Shown here: in pieces, positions 45,601 through 53,898 of the stretch | Numbering within the stretch: position 1 is the stretch's first letter | How the letters are laid out: each line of letters starts with the position of its first letter | From: Methanoplanus limicola DSM 2279 | Lineage (GTDB): Archaea > Halobacteriota > Methanomicrobia > Methanomicrobiales > Methanomicrobiaceae | Assembly: GCF_000243255.1 (NCBI RefSeq) | Contig: NZ_CM001436.1 | Location: 1,638,957 to 1,702,956, forward strand | Reading direction: 5' to 3' | Length of the DNA stretch: 64,000 bases | Notes under the pieces: generated by a model | Told to the model about the DNA's origin: nothing | Databases searched by the model: none | Seen by the model: the letters and a program-made list of their open reading frames with translations, nothing else | Program-made: the position numbers and the translations under genes

Positions 45601-47785
45601 AAAGAAGTTTGTCCTTGATTTTGGAGATGGTTCCGGCAATCATATCTCCGGCAGTCTTTCAGGTGTTTCCGTACTGCATACGTACACAAATGTCAGTGAA
45701 TATACTGCAAAACTTACAGTATATAACAGTGATGAAACTGAATCACGCTCTGTTAGTCTTAAAATAAACGTAATCACTGCACCGGTGAATAAAACAGCCG
45801 AAAATTCTGTTTCGGCTGATGTTCCCGGTGTAAAAATTTCAGGTTCACAGTCCGGGAAACAGGATATAAAGATTAATCTCTCTGGCTGGAATGAGTCAGG
45901 CGGACTTGCAGAATATACAAAACCCGACGGGACAGGGGTGATGATTCAGACCGGAAATTATACCAGATCAGGTGATGTACTTTCAGGTGAAGTTACTTCA
46001 GTGATAATATCTTCTCCGGGAATAAACGGCAGTGAAATTAGTCCTGATGTTGGCAATGCCTCAGTGAACTTTAATTTTACAATGAGTGACTACCAGGGGA
46101 ATGCCACAGTTGAGACTAACATCTCTCCGGATGTGATGCCCGATGCAGAGAATGCTTTCTCTGTTGCATGCACAGATTCAAATCTTGTGTGTGACAGTAT
46201 TGCATATACTGTCTATTTCACAAAAACAGGATTTACAAATGAATCATCAATTTCGGGAGTAAACCTCACATTTACTGTAAAAAATACCTGGATTGACAGT
46301 CAGGGCGGGATTTCAAAGGTCAGGATAATAAGGTGGAAGGATGACGGAGAGAGTGAGATTCTGTCACCTTCTTCATATGCGACTGCCGGAAATTATACCA
46401 GAATATATGTCCGTTCCACTGGATTTTCAGTTTATGGTCTTATTTCAGCCCACGCAAAATCCAGCGGAGGCGGCGGCAGTGGAGGAGGAAGTGGCGGTGG
46501 AAGTTCGCTCACATATACTCCTGTAACTCTGACATCAGGTACATTTAATGTAACTGCTGTTAACAGCGGAAAAGTCTATGCTGTAGAAACAGGTACTGCT
46601 CTTGGTATCCTCCACGTGCAGGGAATTCCGTTTGTCGTTGATGATGACTGGTTTTCCGAATATGGTACGCTCTTTGTTAAATCAGTGCAGGGCAGGGATA
46701 ATGAAGGAAGTTCCGGCTGGATGTATCAGGTAAACGGGAATTCTCCAAGTGTTGGTGCCAATGTCTATAAATTAAGCAACGGGGATGAAGTATTATGGTA
46801 TTACAGCGAGAGCATGGAGACTGTACCTGAAGAATCGGCTCAGAAGATTGCACTTAAAGCCAGTATTTCCTCATCTTCTTCCGGCGGATCAGGCTCTTTC
46901 AGCGGAGGTAGTGCAGCTGCAACTACATCCGGGGGAAAAGTTTCTGAAGGAACCGGTTCAGTCGATGTGGTAATCGGACTGCCGGAGGATTCCTCCCTTA
47001 CTCTTGAAGGCAGCAGGATCTATTTATCAATAGATATCATTTCTGCAATATCCTCCGGAGAGGATATTGTACAGGATAAAAATACGCTGATAATTACGCG
47101 GGGCGATTTAACTCTAAAAATAAGGTTTAAGGATTATAATGTCCGTGATGGTGTAACTTCCGGTGAGATAGAATCCATACTAATGTCTACATCTCCGGTG
47201 GTCAAAGATTCCATAACCGGAGCTGAAGCTTACCTTGATATGGAGATGAACAGCATACCTGTTGACGGCCAGCTTGTTCTGTCAATACCTGATAAAATAG
47301 ACTCTGAAAATATTAACCGGATGCTGAAGAACTCAGGAACAGGAAAAATCATCGGCAATGCGGTCTATGAGCTTGATGCTGAAAAAGAGAATATTGAAAA
47401 CGGTGTGGATATTGAATCTGCGACTGTATACATGACAGTGTCAGAAGAACTTCTGAACAGTAAAGGCAGCATCTCTGAATTCAGAATAATTCATATACTG
47501 AATGATGGCAGTACCGAGATAATTACACCCGAAATCCTCAATGATGATGAGAGAGGTATGGTGACATTTAAGGGTACATCCAAAAAGGGTGTATCTTCAT
47601 TCATTCTTGCAACGATCTCATCAGAGAGTGACTCTTCTGCAATTTCCGCAGCAGAGAAAGATAATCTGCCCGGGGAAAATCAGAATCCGGAAAAATCCGG
47701 TTCATCTGTAATGCCGGTATTTGCTTTAATGTCAGTTCTTTCTGCTGCAATTATTCTGAAATATAAAAGAGGACATCATAAATGA
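42632..47785 (+). CDS. Giant surface protein: two PQQ-type beta-propellers, two DUF4430-like domains, PKD and PGF-pre-PGF-like modules
   Basis: 1717 residues from the ATG at 42632, preceded by GGAG 8 nt upstream and followed by a good signal peptide (about 10-30); the upstream in-frame GTG at 42575 lacks both. Domains in order: PQQ-like propeller 1 (about 123-466), DUF4430-like domain (467-603; ALKQASETGGFEFY, then NGERKTEGLAGNVLKDGDNLQFVYG), propeller 2 (610-962), PKD (964-1048), PGF-pre-PGF-like (1057-1275), Gly/Ser linker (1279-1293), a clear DUF4430 (1294-1395; GTALGILHV, SSGWMYQVNG, NGDEVLWYY), a second PGF-pre-PGF-like region (1440-1667) and an anchor helix (about 1690-1710) with KYKRGHHK. 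DUF4430 is the C-terminal beta-domain type of transcobalamin and intrinsic factor. The stop overlaps the next gene by 4 nt. Probably binds a ligand at the cell surface; corrinoid is inferred. Confidence 0.85.
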   Translation: MIFGTNTRTFNSVIVFFLIITLLSGTVSASDTDYMNSSLCIQDTESVICPEDFTGDILNNTGEEELYSANSGIFESFSPDSSDTNQVINPVVQSEPESDNLFYNYEDNTADECAGPVSGELLWNTTPVSGDVETPPVIADGKVFFSTWWTTNKKDDYYLYCYNQSDGMYLWKNTLASGVGSYLAAAATGGGRVFVRGINGVLYAVDMDTGVTEWTKTLDNSPQWWSQATSSPVVSGDCILAVSQTTGILKKFDFEGNEIQTYSGGGTLEHRSSPVVSGGNVYFAAGDSQKLYSLNYETFDENWNFVSPEKILSSPVMGTDAVYFTTSSYLYAVNKSSGEELWKTDISSPNGAGTPAFMDGYLYAGEKDGLHKYNSADGSEEWSYSSASVAASPAVAENGVYFATNEKGGKVICLNPGDGTLIWEYAQAAPAGGYFAAFWGSSPVINDEKLYIGGAYYNTLYCFGKDNFSWNGAVTLEEGPDFRYSPKNNPSAEYEVNATSDLAALKQASETGGFEFYTDDSSYLLHKTFELTGIQGINRTDDLSYCWSEYINGERKTEGLAGNVLKDGDNLQFVYGFCDSGKGIYPAPGDSENSVNITVSVLKKQIKGPQTSNIRWSTAPVSGDVETPPVIADGKVFFSTWWTTNKKDDYYLYCYNQSDGMYLWKNTLASGVGSYLAAAATGGGRVFVRGINGVLYAIDMGTGKTNWTKTLDNSPRWWSQATSSPVVSGNYLLAVSQTTGILRKFDFDGNEVKTYNGGGTLEYRSSPVVSGGNVYFAAGDSQKLYSLNYETFDENWNFVSPEKILSSPVMGTDAVYFTTSSYLYAVNKSSGEEIWKTDISSPNGAGTPAFIDGYLYVGEKDGLHKYSSEDGTEEWSYSSAGVAASPAAAENSVYFATNEKSGRVICLSPVNGSRIWEYAQAEPAGGYFAAFWGSSPVIDNEMLYIGGAYYDSLYCFGPEMPLGEPHLYASPEGGKSPLNVSFSATGCENVKKFVLDFGDGSGNHISGSLSGVSVLHTYTNVSEYTAKLTVYNSDETESRSVSLKINVITAPVNKTAENSVSADVPGVKISGSQSGKQDIKINLSGWNESGGLAEYTKPDGTGVMIQTGNYTRSGDVLSGEVTSVIISSPGINGSEISPDVGNASVNFNFTMSDYQGNATVETNISPDVMPDAENAFSVACTDSNLVCDSIAYTVYFTKTGFTNESSISGVNLTFTVKNTWIDSQGGISKVRIIRWKDDGESEILSPSSYATAGNYTRIYVRSTGFSVYGLISAHAKSSGGGGSGGGSGGGSSLTYTPVTLTSGTFNVTAVNSGKVYAVETGTALGILHVQGIPFVVDDDWFSEYGTLFVKSVQGRDNEGSSGWMYQVNGNSPSVGANVYKLSNGDEVLWYYSESMETVPEESAQKIALKASISSSSSGGSGSFSGGSAAATTSGGKVSEGTGSVDVVIGLPEDSSLTLEGSRIYLSIDIISAISSGEDIVQDKNTLIITRGDLTLKIRFKDYNVRDGVTSGEIESILMSTSPVVKDSITGAEAYLDMEMNSIPVDGQLVLSIPDKIDSENINRMLKNSGTGKIIGNAVYELDAEKENIENGVDIESATVYMTVSEELLNSKGSISEFRIIHILNDGSTEIITPEILNDDERGMVTFKGTSKKGVSSFILATISSESDSSAISAAEKDNLPGENQNPEKSGSSVMPVFALMSVLSAAIILKYKRGHHK
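43011..44027 (+). repeat. Intragenic repeat copy A (beta-propeller 1)
   Basis: This segment recurs 1479 bases downstream at 44490-45506. Two blocks, 43011-43242 and 43475-43704, are almost identical to their counterparts; I see two mismatches in each. The stretch between them (43243-43474) and the part after 43704 differ at many, mostly silent, positions. Confidence 0.85.
44490..45506 (+). repeat. Intragenic repeat copy B (beta-propeller 2)
   Basis: Copy of 43011-44027 in the same reading frame (offset 1479 bases, 493 codons). Near-identical blocks are 44490-44721 and 44954-45183. The other parts are clearly diverged. Such patchy identity is expected from gene conversion or recombination between two older repeats. 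Confidence 0.85.
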
Positions 47786-49788
47786 GAAAAAAATTATTAT
47801 CAATATTTTTAACCGTACTTTTGTTAGTACTGGTCTGCCCGGCAGACAGTTACCCTATGGGTCTTTCAGACCAGGAGATAACAGGATCGATAAATTACAT
47901 GAAGTCATGCCAGAAATCTGACGGCGGCTTTGGTGAATCAGACCGAGATTCAAACCCAGGTACTTCAACATGGGTTATGTTGGCTCTTTCTGCTGCCGGA
48001 GATGACCTGTCTGAATGTAAGTCCGGAGGTGTTTCTGCTATAGATTACCTGAAGTCAATTGCACCTGAGACTGTTGCGCTGGATGGTACATCAGAGACAT
48101 CAAAGATGATTCTGACTCTGATTGCTGCCGGTGAAGATCCACGCAGTTTTGAAGGAGCGGATTTTGTCTCTCTCCTGAAAAGTAAAGAGAAAGATTCCGG
48201 GCAGTACGGTGATCATATCTATACTACCAACTGGGCTGTTATGGCACTTTCAGCTGCCGGAGAAGACGTTTCAAAGTCAATACAGTGGCTTGAATCACAG
48301 CAGAATGATGACGGAGGCTTTGGGTGGACAATTGATGCTGAAAGTGACAATGATGATACATCCTCTGCTGTTATGGCCCTTTGCTCAGCAGGCAGGAGTT
48401 CATCTGATTCATCAGTCAAATCAGCGATGAAATTCTTCAGGAACAGTCAGGGTGAAGACGGTGGTTTTAATTACGGCGGATCGAGTTCATCAAATACTGC
48501 ATCTGATTCATGGGTTATACAGGCACTTATCGCCGCCGGGGAAGATCCAACCAGTTTTATAAAGAACGGCAAATCTCCGGTGGACAACCTCCTGACATAC
48601 AGAACAGATGATGGTTATTTCATGTGGACATCACTCTTAACTGACAATCCGTGCAGAATGACCTCAGCCGCAGTCCCGGCACTCCTTGGACTTCCATATC
48701 CGATAAAACATGATGACCACCTCTCAGTTGCAAAAACATCAACAGGCAGCCAGTCGGGAAGTACTCCGGCGGCTCTTTCATCAGATTCAGATTCTGCATC
48801 CGGTTCAGGACCTGCTGTATCTCCGGAGGACAGTGACAGGGTAGTGACTGTAATTGACGACTTTGGAAAGGAGATTGAAATTAAAGGTTATCCACAGAGA
48901 ATAATCTCTCTTGCTCCGGCCAACACTGAGATACTGTATGCACTTGGCCTTGGAGATAAAATTGTAGGTGTCACTGACTACTGCAATTACCCGGCAGAAG
49001 CGGTAAATGTTGAAAAAGTCGGTGGATATTCCACGCCAAATGTTGAAAAAATAGTGGCTGCAAAACCAGATCTTATTGTTGCATCGTTTGGGAATACTGA
49101 AGAGGTGGCAAATAAACTCAGGAATATGGGCTTTGTTGTGATCTCAACCAATCCTACCGATATTTCAGATGTCTTAAATGATATTACAATTATCGGAGAG
49201 GCAACCGGAACTGAATCAAAAGCTAAAGAAATCGTAAGTGATATGGAAAGCCGCATTAATTCCATACGGACAAAGGCCGCCGGAGCAGATGAACATCCGA
49301 CAGTTGCGCATATAGTCTGGTATGATCCTGTCTGGGTAAGCGGAAGCGACACCTTCCAGAACGAGATGTTTGAGATAATCAGTGCAAAGAACGCATTCCC
49401 TGAAGTTAAAGGATGGGGTACTGTAAGCCTTGAAGAGTTTGTTGTCACAAATCCGGATGTGATTGTCGTAAGTTCAGGTACCGGCATGGGTGAAGAAGGA
49501 AGGGATGTAATCTATAATTACCTCATGGAAGAATCACGATTCAAAAATATGAATGCGGTGAAGAATAACCGTGTATATGTTGTTGATGCAGATATTATTG
49601 ACCGGGGCGGGCCAAGAATTGTTGAAGGACTTGAGGAGGTTGCAGCTGATGTTTATCCTGACCTCTTCACATATACAGAAAAAAGTGAAAATAATACCTC
49701 TGAATCGGCACCTCTTGGTATATCGGTTGTAATGTCATTAATTGCAGGTCTGTCCGTTGTTTTCCTGCGGAGAAGGGAGAAAGCCTGA
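47782..49788 (+). CDS. Prenyltransferase/terpene-cyclase-like repeat domain fused to a BtuF-type binding protein, membrane-anchored
   Basis: 668 residues. A signal peptide lies at about 5-24. At about 30-315 are alpha-alpha barrel repeats of the prenyltransferase/squalene-cyclase type (QKSDGGFGES, QQNDDGGFGW, SQGEDGGFNY, each followed by a W/A-V-x-A-L helix with AAG). A Ser-rich linker follows, then a BtuF-like class III binding protein at about 349-630 (YPQRIISLAPANTEILYALGLGDKIVGVTDYCNYP, VKNNRVYVVDADIIDRGGPRIVEGLEEVA). A C-terminal helix (about 643-663) ends in RRREKA. No catalytic DxDD or QW set for cyclisation is visible, so the barrel is probably a binding module. Animal transcobalamin and intrinsic factor use the same barrel type to bind cobalamin. 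It starts 4 nt inside the DUF4430 gene and ends 1 nt into the next. Likely the binding protein for importer 2. Confidence 0.85.
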   Translation: MRKKLLSIFLTVLLLVLVCPADSYPMGLSDQEITGSINYMKSCQKSDGGFGESDRDSNPGTSTWVMLALSAAGDDLSECKSGGVSAIDYLKSIAPETVALDGTSETSKMILTLIAAGEDPRSFEGADFVSLLKSKEKDSGQYGDHIYTTNWAVMALSAAGEDVSKSIQWLESQQNDDGGFGWTIDAESDNDDTSSAVMALCSAGRSSSDSSVKSAMKFFRNSQGEDGGFNYGGSSSSNTASDSWVIQALIAAGEDPTSFIKNGKSPVDNLLTYRTDDGYFMWTSLLTDNPCRMTSAAVPALLGLPYPIKHDDHLSVAKTSTGSQSGSTPAALSSDSDSASGSGPAVSPEDSDRVVTVIDDFGKEIEIKGYPQRIISLAPANTEILYALGLGDKIVGVTDYCNYPAEAVNVEKVGGYSTPNVEKIVAAKPDLIVASFGNTEEVANKLRNMGFVVISTNPTDISDVLNDITIIGEATGTESKAKEIVSDMESRINSIRTKAAGADEHPTVAHIVWYDPVWVSGSDTFQNEMFEIISAKNAFPEVKGWGTVSLEEFVVTNPDVIVVSSGTGMGEEGRDVIYNYLMEESRFKNMNAVKNNRVYVVDADIIDRGGPRIVEGLEEVAADVYPDLFTYTEKSENNTSESAPLGISVVMSLIAGLSVVFLRRREKA

Positions 49789-50936
49789 TGGAAAAATATT
49801 CAGTTCTTTTTTTTTCTCTCCTTTTCATACTGACAATCCCTTCTGTTGCTTCTGCCGTAAATAATGCAGTCAGTGCCGATGAAATATCCTTTGAAAAGCT
49901 CTGGGAGATCATTACTGTCCCCGGCACAGCAGAAGTTTCAATATCCGGAGACGGCGGAACAGTCGCAGGTGGAGGCACGGGCGGTTTTTTCTGCTGTGAC
50001 AATAAAGGCAGTATATTATGGACAAAAGAACTTGGACTGTCAGATAATGCCGCTGTCTCAGATGATGGCAGGAAGATACTCTCCGGCGGTGTTTCACTCG
50101 ACCTCTTTGACCATGACGGAAGTTCATTATTCAGGAAAAATTACGGGTATGTCATAAGATCCACTGCAATATCTCATGACGGTAATCTTCTCTATTTTGC
50201 AACAGATAATCAGGATTTGAATATTTATAATACAACAGATAAAACAGCGGTCAGTTTTGATGCAGGATATGACCTTGATTCGGTTGCTGTATCAGAAGAC
50301 GGCAGTTATATTGCAGGCGGATCCTCAATTGGTGATCTGATATTCATGGACGATGGTGGCAGTATCATCTGGACGAGGAAATCCCATTCAGTGAAACCTG
50401 TAATTGACCTTGCTCTCTCTTCAAAGGGTGATTTTATTGTTTATACCGTTGATGACACCTTAAACGCCCTGTCACGTACAGGGAATATCCGCTGGGAGAA
50501 GTTAATTGCAGGTGCAAAAGGAGTTGCACTCTCTGCCGATGGTTCCTGCACAGCAGTTGCACATGATAACCGGATATCTGTATTTAACCGGAATGGTGAT
50601 CTGATTGCAGATATCCCGGATGTTAATGGTGTAAAGGATCTCTCATTTTCTGATGACGGTGAATATCTTGCATTCTGCACTGATGATACTTCCGGATTAT
50701 TTCAGATGGTAACCAAAAGTTCATCCGGTGATATGGGTAATAATTTCAGTTTAAAAGGTTCTGAACCATCTGATAATCTTTCAGAAGATAAGAATAAATC
50801 CGGTTTGCCGGATGGAAATAATAGCAATGAAGAAGTGACAGATAACATCAGGCAGTCGGGGAGCCCTGTAACTGCCCTGACAGGAATATTTTTATTATTG
50901 CTTATTATCGGTTACATCTCCGGCAGAAAAGATTAG
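49788..50936 (+). CDS. Anchored surface beta-propeller (WD40/PQQ-like) protein
   Basis: 382 residues. A signal peptide lies at about 4-24. Repeated beta-blades follow at about 35-315, with the recurring pattern hydrophobic-S-x-D-G-x-hydrophobic-hydrophobic-A-G-G (VSISGDGGTVAGG, VSDDGRKILSGG, VSEDGSYIAGG, LSADGSCTAVA, FSDDGEYLAFC). A Ser/Asn-rich stalk, an anchor helix (about 358-376) and SGRKD complete it. The blades resemble WD40/PQQ-like propellers of unknown ligand. The ATG overlaps the stop of the preceding gene by one base, so it belongs to the same transcript as the two DUF4430/BtuF-fusion genes and closes the cluster. It may scaffold the surface complex; there is no direct evidence. 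Confidence 0.8.
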   Translation: MEKYSVLFFSLLFILTIPSVASAVNNAVSADEISFEKLWEIITVPGTAEVSISGDGGTVAGGGTGGFFCCDNKGSILWTKELGLSDNAAVSDDGRKILSGGVSLDLFDHDGSSLFRKNYGYVIRSTAISHDGNLLYFATDNQDLNIYNTTDKTAVSFDAGYDLDSVAVSEDGSYIAGGSSIGDLIFMDDGGSIIWTRKSHSVKPVIDLALSSKGDFIVYTVDDTLNALSRTGNIRWEKLIAGAKGVALSADGSCTAVAHDNRISVFNRNGDLIADIPDVNGVKDLSFSDDGEYLAFCTDDTSGLFQMVTKSSSGDMGNNFSLKGSEPSDNLSEDKNKSGLPDGNNSNEEVTDNIRQSGSPVTALTGIFLLLLIIGYISGRKD

Positions 50937-50949
50937 ATCAGTATAGTTT

Positions 50950-51012
50950 AATATATTTTTTTACCCGGATTAAATAATCCGGAAACTAAAATAATAAAAA
51001 AAAGTGTTATTC
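50950..51012. terminator. Bidirectional terminator between convergent genes
   Basis: A perfect hairpin CCGGATT, AAAT, AATCCGG (50965-50982) is flanked by a T-run before it (50954-50962) and A-runs after it. It lies between the stops of a plus-strand gene (50936) and a minus-strand gene (51018). T-runs are therefore available on both strands. Confidence 0.65.
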
Positions 51013-51017
51013 TTTTT

Positions 51018-51656
51018 TTAAGCACTGTCATATATGAGGCATATATAACGTGAAGAAAATATTGCAACTGCCGGCATGAGTATGAAAATTAAAAGCCATC
51101 CGATTACAGGGATCATTTCAAGTATAGTATAAAATACTGCTATTGCAATCCAGAGAATAAAGAGCATTATGAAATATTTTGCCCATCCGATTTTTCCGAT
51201 TTTTGCCATAATCTCAGAAAAATTAAATGCCTCAGTAAATTTGCCTTCTCTTGCAAACCGGATGATTCCTGCAATGGCTATAAGTTCGATAATTACTGCA
51301 AGAATTAATACTATGATGAGTCCTATTCCAAATGCACCAATCAGGGCAACGGGGCTTGTTATATCACCTGCACCCAGCGCCATAAATGATCCGCCAATAA
51401 TTATAAATCCGACAATCATCACCGGAATCATGTAAATTATTGAAATGATAAGATATACAATTCCGTCAACAAACATTTTTACCCAGTTGTCTGCTTCAGG
51501 TGCAGGTTTTTCACCCCTCATAATTCTTAACTGGTATCCCATAATCAGCGGAAAAATAACAGATGCAATAATAAGCAGAATCCACTTTGTCCATTTACCC
51601 ATCAGTCCTTCCTTTGTATATTCAAAGGAATCATTAAACATATCTCCAATATCCAT
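51018..51656 (-). CDS. DUF4013 membrane protein
   Basis: A 212-residue protein with about five hydrophobic helices and a short charged N-terminus (MDIGDMFNDSFEYTKEG). The opening motif, GYQLRIMRGE and the C-terminal SSRYICLIYDSA region match the DUF4013 family, common in methanogens and other archaea. The function is unknown. A strong ribosome binding site, GGAGGT, lies 7 nt before the ATG, better than most genes here, which suggests ordinary leadered expression. No operon partners: the neighbour on the left converges and the gene on the right is 196 nt away. Confidence 0.8.
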   Translation of the reverse strand: MDIGDMFNDSFEYTKEGLMGKWTKWILLIIASVIFPLIMGYQLRIMRGEKPAPEADNWVKMFVDGIVYLIISIIYMIPVMIVGFIIIGGSFMALGAGDITSPVALIGAFGIGLIIVLILAVIIELIAIAGIIRFAREGKFTEAFNFSEIMAKIGKIGWAKYFIMLFILWIAIAVFYTILEMIPVIGWLLIFILMPAVAIFSSRYICLIYDSA

Positions 51657-51852
51657 AGAATGTACCTCCTTTTAAAGTAACAATTCACATATAGAGACTG
51701 GGTTCTATTTAATACCTCCCGGAGAATTACGAAAATCCGGGCCGCATATCAACCGGAAAAGGTATGAAATTAATAATGAAATCAGCAACAGATGCAAATA
51801 AAAAAAGTATGTTTATTATGGATTAAAACCGTCATAAGCAGGTGTTAATCAC

Positions 51853-52305
51853 TCAGTCGCCATTAACTTTATTTTTAATTGAAAGCCCGTTTAGATCGCA
51901 TGAACCTTTGCAGGTCTCTTCTCCTGAATCAATAACCCTGTATGCATCAGCAAGAACCGATGCCTGAGCAAGAGAACCGGCAATAAGAACAACCTCAAGA
52001 ATTTCATCCTTTGTTGCACCTTTTTTCAATGCAGCCCTCATATGATATTCAGTGCAGTGCTTGCAGTTGAGTGCAGCACCGACTGCAAGTGAAATTAATT
52101 CCACATATTTTGGATCAAGGGTGCTGGTATCAGTTACAGCACCTTTGTAGAGCAGATGAGAGAGGAGAACTTCAGGTCTTTTAGACATTCTCTGAAATAT
52201 CAGAGGAACTTTGCCATATTCCTTTTCAATCTCATCCAGCCACCCTTCTGCAAATTCTTCCTTACCGATCTCTGCAATGTCCTTTAACAGCTTTTCAAAT
52301 TCCAC
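51853..52305 (-). CDS. Carboxymuconolactone decarboxylase/AhpD-like protein
   Basis: 150 residues from the GTG at 52305, chosen because AGGTG lies about 9 nt upstream; the GTG at 52317 leaves no room for a ribosome binding site. The AhpD/CMD core has the redox motif C-x-x-C at Cys81 and Cys84 followed by His88 (LNCKHCTEYHMR), and ALKKGATKDEILEVV follows. A Cys-rich tail (ETCKGSC) is present. Members act as peroxidase partners or decarboxylases. In strict anaerobes a thiol redox or oxidant-defence role is more likely (inference). It is 68 nt downstream of the marker protein 7 gene on the same strand, so read-through from the methyl-CoM reductase activation operon is possible. Confidence 0.8.
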   Translation of the reverse strand: MEFEKLLKDIAEIGKEEFAEGWLDEIEKEYGKVPLIFQRMSKRPEVLLSHLLYKGAVTDTSTLDPKYVELISLAVGAALNCKHCTEYHMRAALKKGATKDEILEVVLIAGSLAQASVLADAYRVIDSGEETCKGSCDLNGLSIKNKVNGD

Positions 52306-52373
52306 AGCTAAAAACACCTGTCATAGTTAAATTATATTGTATTATATTCAAAATATTTGGTTTGTGGATAATA

Positions 52374-53315
52374 TCAAACCATAATATTCGTATCTGAAAA
52401 AGGTTTGATCTTTACCCATATGTAATTGCGCATACGGGAAGGGGCAATATCACAGATATCACCGATTTTAACTCCGTCTTCGATCTCTACCGCACTGACC
52501 TCATCTGCATATTCTCCGTATGGGATTTTCACTCTCAGTCCTGCTGTCTGCACAGTGATAGGAGTCGGGTGGGTTGAACCTTTTGTAATCTGCATCTCTT
52601 CATCTAGTGTGGACATTAACTTCGCCGGTGATATAGAGAGGGGATCCTTTGCTATCTCCTCCCTTTTTTCATCAAGAACTCCGGATATGACATCCACAAG
52701 ATCATCAAGATATTCAATCTCACCCTCCTGTTTTTTCATCCTGTGCCCAATCCTGCCGATATTGCCGACATATCCTTCAAGAGGCGGATCTGCAAGGACG
52801 GAGAGTGATTCAGTGTCAGGACCACCGGTTAGAATAATCGGTACTTTAATGCCACGCCTCAGCGCCGGAAGTTTATGCCGGATACATGATTCAAAATTGC
52901 CAAGCATTAGAACCGCACAGTCATGCTCGTTGATGATATCCCTCTCCTCAATATTGAGGTTTGCAATTCTCTTCCCAAAACCTCTTGCAAGGCCAATCAT
53001 ATTGGTCTTGGCACCGGCACTTCTGAGATATTCCGCCACATCGCAGGATGTATGCGGGAGATGATGTATCTCAAGGCTTGGCGAAATTACTGCGATCTCT
53101 GTGCCTACCAGTGGTGACTCAAAAACTTCACTTCCAAAAGGCCTGCCAGTCTCTTTTATCAGTGGAATGTCTTCTTTAGGTACAAGACACTGTAGTACAA
53201 CATCCTGTGCAATCATATGCTTCTGAACAATATGCCCGCCGAGATCATCTATCAGGTCAAGTATAATGTCATGCTTATATACTCCTCCTTTGTATGTAAT
53301 CGGAACAAATGTCAT
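52374..53315 (-). CDS. Methanogenesis marker protein 7
   Basis: A 313-residue protein matching marker protein 7 in length and sequence (FVPITYKGGVYKHD, HLPHTSCDVAEYLRSAGAKTNMIGLARGFGKR, VPIILTGGPDTESLS). Marker 7 has been recovered biochemically in the complex that activates methyl-coenzyme M reductase by reducing its nickel cofactor F430, together with McrC, AtwA, and markers 3 and 17. Its exact job is not known. It is cytoplasmic, with no signal or membrane segment. It lies 3 nt after the marker 17 gene and is the last marker gene of the operon. Confidence 0.92.
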   Translation of the reverse strand: MTFVPITYKGGVYKHDIILDLIDDLGGHIVQKHMIAQDVVLQCLVPKEDIPLIKETGRPFGSEVFESPLVGTEIAVISPSLEIHHLPHTSCDVAEYLRSAGAKTNMIGLARGFGKRIANLNIEERDIINEHDCAVLMLGNFESCIRHKLPALRRGIKVPIILTGGPDTESLSVLADPPLEGYVGNIGRIGHRMKKQEGEIEYLDDLVDVISGVLDEKREEIAKDPLSISPAKLMSTLDEEMQITKGSTHPTPITVQTAGLRVKIPYGEYADEVSAVEIEDGVKIGDICDIAPSRMRNYIWVKIKPFSDTNIMV

Positions 53316-53318
53316 ATA

Positions 53319-53894
53319 TTAACCCTCCAGTTTCTGAAAAGCCTTTGATATCTCCTTTTCAACAAGCTCATCGGTCAGAATATTCTCAGTTGCAATATAA
53401 TAGAAACGGTTGCCTTTTGTGCATTCTCTTCGCACTTTAAAACCTTCAGGGGCTATCCACTGCATAGCATATATGATGTCTTTATATACCCCTGTCCCGG
53501 CATCAAAGACAACAAGGTTTTCTATCTCTTTCACTTTTGCAATGCCGGCATCAATGGTTATTGTAAAACGGTCAGGCTGAATGATATTGTCACGGCCGTA
53601 GAGATCCCAGAGTTTTCTGAGAAGGAATGACAGATAAGTTTCATCCCCAATCTCTATTGTAATCTTACCTTCGTCATTCAATATTCCTGTAAAATCCCCG
53701 GCACGTATTTTCCCCGGCATCTTCCTGATCTCTCCCGCAGCAACAAAGAACGGAAACTCCGGATCAATTTTGATGTAAAATCTGCTGATAATCTGCAGCA
53801 GATTTAGGTCCATCAGAATATCTCCGGCTATCTCTTCATAGGCTTTTCTGCCTTTCTTCTCTGTGCATTCAACCTGAAAATAATCAAGAGCCAT
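53319..53894 (-). CDS. Methanogenesis marker protein 17
   Basis: A 191-residue protein of the marker 17 family (LDYFQVECTEKKGRKAYEEI, FPFFVAAGEIRKMPGKIRAGDFTGIL, WIAPEGFKVRRECTKGNRFYYIATEN). It is found only in methanogens and related alkane-oxidising archaea. It is part of the activation complex of methyl-coenzyme M reductase in published purifications; its molecular role is unknown. No cofactor motif is evident beyond isolated cysteines. It starts 4 nt after the marker 15 stop and is followed 3 nt later by marker 7, so these are strictly co-transcribed. Confidence 0.92.
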   Translation of the reverse strand: MALDYFQVECTEKKGRKAYEEIAGDILMDLNLLQIISRFYIKIDPEFPFFVAAGEIRKMPGKIRAGDFTGILNDEGKITIEIGDETYLSFLLRKLWDLYGRDNIIQPDRFTITIDAGIAKVKEIENLVVFDAGTGVYKDIIYAMQWIAPEGFKVRRECTKGNRFYYIATENILTDELVEKEISKAFQKLEG

Positions 53895-53898
53895 TGTC

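Noticed and set aside
47782-48800. Reading the repeat domain as an active squalene cyclase or prenyltransferase
   Set aside because: It is exported, fused to a binding protein, and shows no catalytic DxDD motif or prenyltransferase zinc ligands; a binding role is more likely.
52426-53064. 212-codon plus-strand frame opposite marker protein 7
   Set aside because: Antisense shadow: repetitive Ser/Pro/Ile composition and no start signals.
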